Source: Bacteroidales bacterium UBA4772
GTDB taxonomy: Bacteria; Bacteroidota; Bacteroidia; Bacteroidales; VadinHA17
Assembly (NCBI GenBank): GCA_002403305.1
Contig: DHHM01000023.1
Span: 201,112 to 265,111 of the forward strand
Length of the DNA stretch: 64,000 nt
Reading direction: 5' to 3'
Of the stretch, positions 59,335-64,000 are shown one piece after another. The number at the start of each line of letters is the position of its first letter. The stretch's first letter is position 1. Both the position numbers and the translations under genes were made by a program. The notes beneath the pieces are model-generated. The model worked only from the letters and a program-made list of their open reading frames with translations. It had not been told where the DNA came from and ran no database searches.

Positions 59335-59411
59335 TCTTCCGGCACCAAAAGAATTGATATTAAACTGATCGCATCAAAGCTCTTCTCCCTGACTGTGTCA
59401 GATCTCTTCTG

Positions 59412-59756
59412 CTACTCTTTGCCCAGCTCTTTGAGCCGATTTTCGATGTTTTTCTGCTCGTTGGCAAGGTATTCAATCTGCGATTTCAGCATCTTGATCT
59501 CCTCATCCTTTCCTATGGCAGGCATTGCAGCAGGGTATGCCGGTGCAAACCCCGGGGCGTTGAAGCCCCAGCCTCTTCCAGCCATGAAGCCGCGACAGCG
59601 GCCCATGCCCCTGCCGTAGCCTGACCAGCCTCCGCGGCCCATACCTCTACCCTGACCTTTGGTGTATCCGGGTGAATCATATCCGTAGCAATAACCCATT
59701 GCTCTTCCGGTTCCGGGACCCATTCCCGAAGGTCCGGTACGATCTCCTATAGGCAT
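59412..59756 (-). CDS. DUF5320 Gly/Arg-rich protein
   Basis: About 114 residues from ATG 59756. After MPIGDRTGPSGMGPGTGRAM comes a glycine/arginine/tryptophan-rich region containing the cysteines of GYCYGY and GRCRGF, and a C-terminal coiled coil (EIKMLKSQIEYLANEQKNI). The DUF5320 family is often beside DUF134 and dinitrogenase-cofactor-like (NifX-type) genes and may bind Fe-S or metal. The palindrome 10 bp upstream of its promoter suggests shared control with the Hdr operon. Confidence 0.82.
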   Translation of the reverse strand: MPIGDRTGPSGMGPGTGRAMGYCYGYDSPGYTKGQGRGMGRGGWSGYGRGMGRCRGFMAGRGWGFNAPGFAPAYPAAMPAIGKDEEIKMLKSQIEYLANEQKNIENRLKELGKE

Positions 59757-59799
59757 AACTTCATATTTTTTAAGTTCGACATATTGATTTTTCAACAGT

Positions 59800-59807
59800 C
59801 AAATATA
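59800..59807 (-). promoter_or_regulatory. Bacteroidota -7 element TATATTTG before the DUF5320 gene
   Basis: On the minus strand the box matches TAnnTTTG and lies 43 bases upstream of the ATG. Confidence 0.6.
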
Positions 59808-59817
59808 ATAAATTAAA

Positions 59818-59831
59818 TGAACATATGTTCA
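59818..59831. promoter_or_regulatory. Perfect palindromic operator TGAACATATGTTCA
   Basis: A perfect 14-bp palindrome 10 bases upstream of the DUF5320 -7 element, nearly identical to the site at 55650-55663. Its location in the promoter spacer is typical of repressor or redox-regulator sites. Confidence 0.75.
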
Positions 59832-59879
59832 CTTCAATAATGTTTTTTTCAGGAAGTTAACAATACTCCGGTCATAGTG

Positions 59880-60671
59880 TCAGAATGAGAGAATATCTCC
59901 TGTTTTGATTGGCCGGGCATCAAATGCCGTGCGGAATCTTGCAAGTGCAGCGCCGGAAGTGCAATGGGAGGGACGTATGTGGACTGGTTTGGCGTTTTTC
60001 AGATACTTGATTGTCTCATCGGTCTGCCGGTGATCTTCCTTCAGGTGGAATCCGCCCATTATACCGTAGATTCTTTCAACACCAGTGACGCTCATAGCAT
60101 GTTCAATGGTGTTGACAACTCCTGCATGCCCGCAACCTGTAATGATAAACAGTCCCTGAGGGAGGGTAATGATGAGTGCACTGTCATCAGAAACGAAATC
60201 TGGGGTGCCGTCCTCCAGCACGAAAGAGGTTATCTGTGACTCAAACGGTGTAATTCTTGGGATCTCCCCGGCAAAAACGATCGATTCAGTGATTATGTAA
60301 GGGACCCGCGATGTGATCAGGTTGAATTTCCCGGCGAGTTCCTCCCTCGATATTTTTAACCCGATATAAGAGTGGTCGCTTCCCCGGTATCTCCTGATGA
60401 AGCATCCGGGATGGCAGAGCAGGGTGCCGCCACTGAGATATTCCAGTCCGTTGCCGTGATCATAATGTCCGTGACTCAGTACAATCATGTCAATACCTTC
60501 CAGGTTAACTCCCATTATGGCGGCATTTTTCAGGAAGAGGTCGCTCTGGCCGGTATCAAACAGAATTCTGGTGCCGTCAGATTCGATCAGGTAGGAGAGG
60601 CCGTGCTCGGCTGCGGTAAGCTCACCGGCATTGTTTTCTGTCAAAACGGATACTTTCACGGATGTTGTCAT
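59880..60671 (-). CDS. MBL-fold metallohydrolase
   Basis: The 263-residue protein has the metallo-beta-lactamase metal motif SHGHYDHG (H67, H69, D71, H72) and later HxH-type ligands (GCGHAG, HCTSG). It resembles the group described as dihydropterin ribofuranosylaminobenzene 5'-phosphate synthase-like hydrolases, common near DUF134/DUF5320 genes. It is cytoplasmic. The reaction is not established. It lies 27 bp after the uracil-DNA glycosylase. Confidence 0.85.
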   Translation of the reverse strand: MTTSVKVSVLTENNAGELTAAEHGLSYLIESDGTRILFDTGQSDLFLKNAAIMGVNLEGIDMIVLSHGHYDHGNGLEYLSGGTLLCHPGCFIRRYRGSDHSYIGLKISREELAGKFNLITSRVPYIITESIVFAGEIPRITPFESQITSFVLEDGTPDFVSDDSALIITLPQGLFIITGCGHAGVVNTIEHAMSVTGVERIYGIMGGFHLKEDHRQTDETIKYLKNAKPVHIRPSHCTSGAALARFRTAFDARPIKTGDILSF

Positions 60672-60698
60672 GGTGATGAATGATTTATGACTCTTACG

Positions 60699-61313
60699 TC
60701 ACACATGAGCCGAGTGGTGTTTCTGGTCATAAGTCTCACGGTATTTCCAGACGATCTTCTTAAAATCTTCCCATGTATCACGTTTGAGTGAGGGGTCACG
60801 CAGCAGGGCAGCAGGGTGGTAGACAGGCATGGTTAGCCTTCCCTGGCATGATATCCATTGCCCGCGGTCACGGGTGATCCTGTAGTCGGAGCCAGCCATG
60901 AATTTCAGTGCCGTTGAGCCGAGCAGGATAATTATCCCGGGATCTATCAGCTCAATCTGGTTCAGCAGCCAGGGCATGCACATCTCAGCTTCAGCAGGGG
61001 TGGGGACACGGTTGTCCGGGGGCCTGCACTTGACAATATTACTGATAAAAACATGTTTCTGCCGTGTGAAGCCGCAAGCCTCCAGTATCCTGTCAAGAAG
61101 CTGTCCTGATTTCCCCACGAATGGCCTGCCCTGAAGATCCTCATCGCGGCCCGGGCCCTCGCCGATAATCATGATTGCTGCATCGCGGTTCCCCTCTCCG
61201 AAAATGACGTTATTACGGGTGTGTGACAGATCGCACCGGCTGCAGCTTAAAACCTTCTCTTTCAGTTGATCGAAGTCACTTTCCCTGTCCGGTTCGAAGA
61301 GCGAATCTTTCAT
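60699..61313 (-). CDS. 4Fe-4S uracil-DNA glycosylase (type 4/5)
   Basis: The 204-residue protein has the N-terminal Fe-S ligands in CSRCDL (C24, C27) and later cysteines in VKCRPPDNRVPTPAEAEMC. The catalytic pattern GEGPGRDEDLQGRPFVGKSG marks family 4 (UDGa-type) enzymes, which remove uracil from DNA. Its length is normal. The start overlaps the DUF134 stop by 4 bp (ATGA), so it is coupled to the regulator gene. Confidence 0.92.
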   Translation of the reverse strand: MKDSLFEPDRESDFDQLKEKVLSCSRCDLSHTRNNVIFGEGNRDAAIMIIGEGPGRDEDLQGRPFVGKSGQLLDRILEACGFTRQKHVFISNIVKCRPPDNRVPTPAEAEMCMPWLLNQIELIDPGIIILLGSTALKFMAGSDYRITRDRGQWISCQGRLTMPVYHPAALLRDPSLKRDTWEDFKKIVWKYRETYDQKHHSAHV

Positions 61314-61741
61314 TCTGATGGTTGGTTTTCGCCGTTCCCGTCGTCCTTGTCAATTCTTCTGATATCGTCAGAATTACACTTGTCACAACTCTCCTCGGGT
61401 GTGGCAGAGATTATTGTTTCATGACAGTCGTTGCACCTGTACCAGTAGTCGCCGGCTATAAAAGTTCCGCCACGGATCACGATCGCTTTGCCCTCGACAA
61501 AGGCTTTGGCGACGTTCTTGCGTGCCTTGTCGTAGAGTCTGGTGAATGTAGGGCGCGAGATGTTCATCTTCTTTGCAGCTTCCTCATGAGTGAGGTTTTC
61601 GTAATCAGCAAGGCGCAATGCTTCATACTCCTCCAGTGACATGACAACCGACTCCAGTTCCCGCATGGGCACTCCGAAAGGCTTGTATCCCTCCATCCGG
61701 GGTGGACCCTCGATTCTCCTGTACCTTCTCCTGTTTGGCAT
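61310..61741 (-). CDS. DUF134 helix-turn-helix regulator with zinc-ribbon tail
   Basis: About 143 residues from ATG 61741. The N-terminal region PNRRRYRRIEGPPRMEGYKP is the DUF134 signature. A sigma70-region-4-like helix-turn-helix follows (LTHEEAAKKMNISRPTFTRLY). The C-terminus has a CNDC and CDKC pair that could bind zinc or iron-sulfur. It is coupled to the uracil-DNA glycosylase gene and is the best local candidate to bind the TGARCATATGTTCA palindromes. It has its own promoter with a 25-bp inverted repeat in the leader. Confidence 0.88.
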   Translation of the reverse strand: MPNRRRYRRIEGPPRMEGYKPFGVPMRELESVVMSLEEYEALRLADYENLTHEEAAKKMNISRPTFTRLYDKARKNVAKAFVEGKAIVIRGGTFIAGDYWYRCNDCHETIISATPEESCDKCNSDDIRRIDKDDGNGENQPSE

Positions 61742-61757
61742 AATGAAATTACTATCA

Positions 61758-61782
61758 CCGCAGGTCAATTTTCAACTTGCGG
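61758..61782. promoter_or_regulatory. Inverted repeat in the DUF134 leader
   Basis: CCGCA (61758-61762) pairs with TGCGG (61778-61782), and most inner positions also pair. It lies between the TAAATTTG promoter and the start codon, so it could be an autoregulatory site or an RNA hairpin. Confidence 0.4.
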
Positions 61783-61801
61783 AAACAAAAAAAGACTACC
61801 C

Positions 61802-61809
61802 CAAATTTA
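61802..61809 (-). promoter_or_regulatory. Bacteroidota -7 element TAAATTTG before the DUF134 gene
   Basis: On the minus strand it lies 60 bases before the ATG in the 77-bp gap after the QmoC-like gene, so DUF134 probably has its own start of transcription. Confidence 0.6.
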
Positions 61810-61818
61810 GCAACTAAT

Positions 61819-62865
61819 TCAGTTTTTCTTTATCGCATCAAAATACATTGCGAAGGAGCGATAGAGAAAATGTGTCCATTTTCCGAAAGGAACAATGACA
61901 AGAGCCCATTGCACCAGGATGATCATGTGAGCCAGGTAAAGCCAGATGTTATTCTGAAGGATATCCAGATCAATGAACAATCTCACGGCAAAGGCTGACA
62001 GTCCCATCATGAAGAGCCAGGCGACGAACATCCAGTCAGATGGTTGCGATTTCCTGCTCATCTCTCTTTTCTTACTGATGCGTTCGCTTACGAAGATCAC
62101 GGTGACTGTGAAAATTATGATACTGACAACATAACCGAGAACTGTGACAAAAGTGCTTTCGCTTAAGAACCAGTCGAGAAAGACTGTGGTAAACAGCAGC
62201 CCAAGATATCCGAACACAAGTATCAGGTGCTCAAACCATCTCACCTGGCTGTCGTCACATCCAAGGGTTCGCTTCTGCGTGAACATATGCACTAACAGGT
62301 CTCGCAGCCCGGTTACATAGTTTTTAAACGGCACCTTGATTCCTGGTTTGAGAATGATAAAGTTCCACATGCGTATCAGGTTTGGCAGGAGGATGACCGC
62401 AAAGACTGTGGCTATAGCAACCATCTCGAATATATGGCCTGTATGCATTATCTTTTCGAGGTCGAAATGTTCATAGAGAGCATAAGCTATCACAGCCAGG
62501 GCTGTCAGAGTCATTGCTGTAATGGATGCAGGCAGTGACCGGTAAAGCAGTCCTGACAGCCCGGTCCAGTCATAAACCGAGATGAGCCATCTCCTGAGAG
62601 ACATCATCAGCTCGCCCGGCTCGGCCTCCTGGGGACAGTGTGTTGTACACTCACCGCAATAATAACAGAGCCATGGCTTGAGGGAACTCTTTATATCATC
62701 CTCCAGTCCGAGTACGCTGTACCTTATCATCTCGCGGGGGAATGAATCCTCCCCGGTGGAAAGTGAACAGACAGCCGTGCATGTGCCGCAATTGTAGCAT
62801 GCATTGAAGTCAAATGCGCCAAATTTTGATAGTTCCTTGCTGAACCCCGTATTTATTGATGCCAT
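61819..62865 (-). CDS. QmoC-like Fe-S/membrane subunit
   Basis: The 348-residue protein joins an N-terminal ferredoxin part with two CxxCxxCxxxC clusters (C23, C26, C29, C33; C67, C70, C73, C77) to a C-terminal membrane part of about six helices, as in QmoC, which couples quinone to Hdr-like subunits. The histidines expected to ligate haem b cannot be confirmed by eye. It is 1 bp into the stop of the winged-helix gene, consistent with one operon. Confidence 0.88.
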   Translation of the reverse strand: MASINTGFSKELSKFGAFDFNACYNCGTCTAVCSLSTGEDSFPREMIRYSVLGLEDDIKSSLKPWLCYYCGECTTHCPQEAEPGELMMSLRRWLISVYDWTGLSGLLYRSLPASITAMTLTALAVIAYALYEHFDLEKIMHTGHIFEMVAIATVFAVILLPNLIRMWNFIILKPGIKVPFKNYVTGLRDLLVHMFTQKRTLGCDDSQVRWFEHLILVFGYLGLLFTTVFLDWFLSESTFVTVLGYVVSIIIFTVTVIFVSERISKKREMSRKSQPSDWMFVAWLFMMGLSAFAVRLFIDLDILQNNIWLYLAHMIILVQWALVIVPFGKWTHFLYRSFAMYFDAIKKN

Positions 62866-63143
62866 TACTGTTTTAATTTGTAGGAATAGTATTCGTCCAT
62901 GTCGTCTATCTGGCCGGTTTGGACAAAGCCGTATTTTATAAGAGTCATAAGAAAAAAGATAACTTCATTTTTAGGCAACTCAAGCTTTTGTGCCAGCTGA
63001 TCAATGGTCATCTCGCCATCCCTGAGAGATTCAAGAATAAATTTTTTTACCCTGGTGAAATGTTTCAGGTTTTCCTTCACCGTTTCCGGTATCTCTCTCT
63101 TATCCCTGAGATATTTGTGTGTTTTACCTTTTTCTGCTTCCAT
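62865..63143 (-). CDS. Winged-helix protein between HdrA- and QmoC-like genes
   Basis: The 92-residue protein has a winged-helix fold (FTRVKKFILESLRDGEMTID then QLAQKLELPKNEVIFFL). It has no Fe-S motif. Small helix-turn-helix proteins sometimes sit in Hdr gene clusters, but the role is unclear: it may be an assembly factor or regulator. It is 12 bp after the HdrA-like gene and overlaps the QmoC-like start. Confidence 0.75.
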   Translation of the reverse strand: MEAEKGKTHKYLRDKREIPETVKENLKHFTRVKKFILESLRDGEMTIDQLAQKLELPKNEVIFFLMTLIKYGFVQTGQIDDMDEYYSYKLKQ

Positions 63144-63155
63144 TGGTATGTTATT

Positions 63156-64000
63156 TTATGCACTGATAAGTGCATCAATCATGCTTTCAATTTCCCTATC
63201 CGAGAACGCTATCAGGTTTATGGCGTTGGCCGGGCATACCGGCAGGCACATTCCACAGCCCTTGCATACGGAATTGTTTAAAACCGCAATCTCTTTGCTA
63301 TCAATTTTCTCCTTTTTTACTGCATCAAACGGGCAGGCTTTCTCGCATTCACCACACCAGGTACACATATCTTTATCGATCTCGGCGATGATGGGTTCCA
63401 GCGCCAGCTCCCCCTTGCTGACGAAGGAGTATGATTTTGCAGCGGCAGAAAGTGCGGAGTTGACTGACTCAGTAATGTTCTTGGGACCCTGGCAAGCGCC
63501 GGAAATAGTCACGCCGTCGATGACTGTCTCCACCGGGCGAAGTTTCATGTGAATCTCGTTGAAGAAACTGTCACGTCCTTTTGGCAGCTTGAATTTTGAA
63601 GCAATGGAGTTGTCGGCTCTGGGAACCATGCCCGTAACAAGAACAAGCAGATCCGGCTCCACAGTGATCTCACGGCCGCCTGTCATGATATCGTTGATGG
63701 TAACCGATATCTGTCCCTCTTTCACTTCAACAGCGGGGGGATTCTCTTCGTATGCCTGGAGATAGACATCTCCTTTCCTTAGAGATTCAGCATACAATAG
63801 CTCCTGTTTTCCGTAGGTTCTTATACCTCTTGTAAAATGAAAATTATTGATATTCCCGAACTTGTTCCTTACCTCAAGGGCGGCATGAATGGCTGAAGTA
63901 CAGCAGTACCGGGAGCAATATTTATTGTCACCTTCGGACTGTCTGCTGCCTACACAGTATATATAGGCGATGTTCCTGATTTGTCTTCCATTGTAGACAA
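63156..64000 (-). CDS. HdrA-like (QmoA/B-type) flavoprotein, C-terminal part (cut by window edge)
   Basis: The open frame continues to the window edge, so at least 281 residues of the C-terminal part are seen. CVGSRQ and YCSRYCCTSAIHAA mark the HdrA thioredoxin-reductase-like domain with its FAD- and cluster-associated cysteines. Near the end is a two-cluster ferredoxin (CTWCGECEKACPFDAV and CKGCGMCLPVCPANAI). It would bifurcate or pass electrons between Hdr subunits. The N-terminal flavin domain and any partner lie beyond the window. Confidence 0.9.
   Translation of the reverse strand, partial: VYNGRQIRNIAYIYCVGSRQSEGDNKYCSRYCCTSAIHAALEVRNKFGNINNFHFTRGIRTYGKQELLYAESLRKGDVYLQAYEENPPAVEVKEGQISVTINDIMTGGREITVEPDLLVLVTGMVPRADNSIASKFKLPKGRDSFFNEIHMKLRPVETVIDGVTISGACQGPKNITESVNSALSAAAKSYSFVSKGELALEPIIAEIDKDMCTWCGECEKACPFDAVKKEKIDSKEIAVLNNSVCKGCGMCLPVCPANAINLIAFSDREIESMIDALISA

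Noticed and set aside
62279..62292. GTGAACATATGCAC, resembling the TGARCATATGTTCA operator
   Set aside because: It lies inside the QmoC-like coding sequence, away from any promoter, and matches only one half of the palindrome plus the CATATG centre.

Overview
The window looks like a chromosomal segment of an anaerobic or facultatively anaerobic member of the Bacteroidota (Bacteroidales-like). The evidence is the repeated promoter signature TAnnTTTG just upstream of genes, few Shine-Dalgarno sites, a type IX secretion C-terminal signal on a gingipain-like peptidase, an ExbB-ExbD-ExbD-TonB operon, many Tat-signal Gfo/Idh/MocA proteins, and families typical of the phylum (DUF4831, DUF6132, DUF6599). 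I see no rRNA, phage, insertion sequence or CRISPR array. There is one tRNA, Arg(ACG).

Layout. 1-1.9 kb: divergent glycosyltransferases. 1.9-14.1 kb: secreted and cytoplasmic carbohydrate oxidoreductases (GH109-like, two further Gfo/Idh/MocA proteins, a TIM-barrel isomerase, a DUF1080 3-keto-sugar hydrolase), interleaved with a PiT phosphate transporter and its PhoU-like partner, an exonuclease/GIY-YIG fusion, a class IV aminotransferase and an AmrS radical SAM enzyme. 14.3-24.9 kb: HD hydrolase, C25 peptidase, a divergent propeller/PP2C sensor, an AlbA_2 protein, and a Tat-exported aldo/keto reductase with a ferredoxin-like tail. 25-31.6 kb: a minus-strand TonB energising operon with a TPR protein and a PstS-like lipoprotein. 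31.7-42 kb: POT transporter, NAD(P)HX repair enzyme, a glycosyltransferase/methyltransferase pair bracketed by AGTC-rich repeats, MFS transporter and PepD. 42.2-48.7 kb: a three-subunit acyl-CoA (probably propionyl-CoA) carboxylase operon ending in a PhoD-like lipoprotein, with a perfect 19-bp palindrome over its promoter. 48.9-55.5 kb: sugar uptake and kinase genes, a HAD phosphatase, ChaN-like lipoprotein, an ankyrin remnant, two very small ORFs and the tRNA.

55.6-64 kb is the most distinctive part, a redox and metal island. A plus-strand operon (DUF89 phosphatase, radical SAM, HdrC-like, HdrB-like) faces a minus-strand set (HdrA-like, winged-helix protein, QmoC-like membrane subunit, DUF134 regulator, 4Fe-4S uracil-DNA glycosylase, MBL hydrolase, DUF5320 protein). 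Near-identical palindromes TGARCATATGTTCA lie at the promoters of the plus-strand operon and of the DUF5320 gene. They point to a local regulon, and DUF134 is the nearest candidate regulator. Together the parts could form a quinone- or thiol-linked Hdr/Qmo electron-transfer system. That is inference; the gene families are read directly from the sequence.
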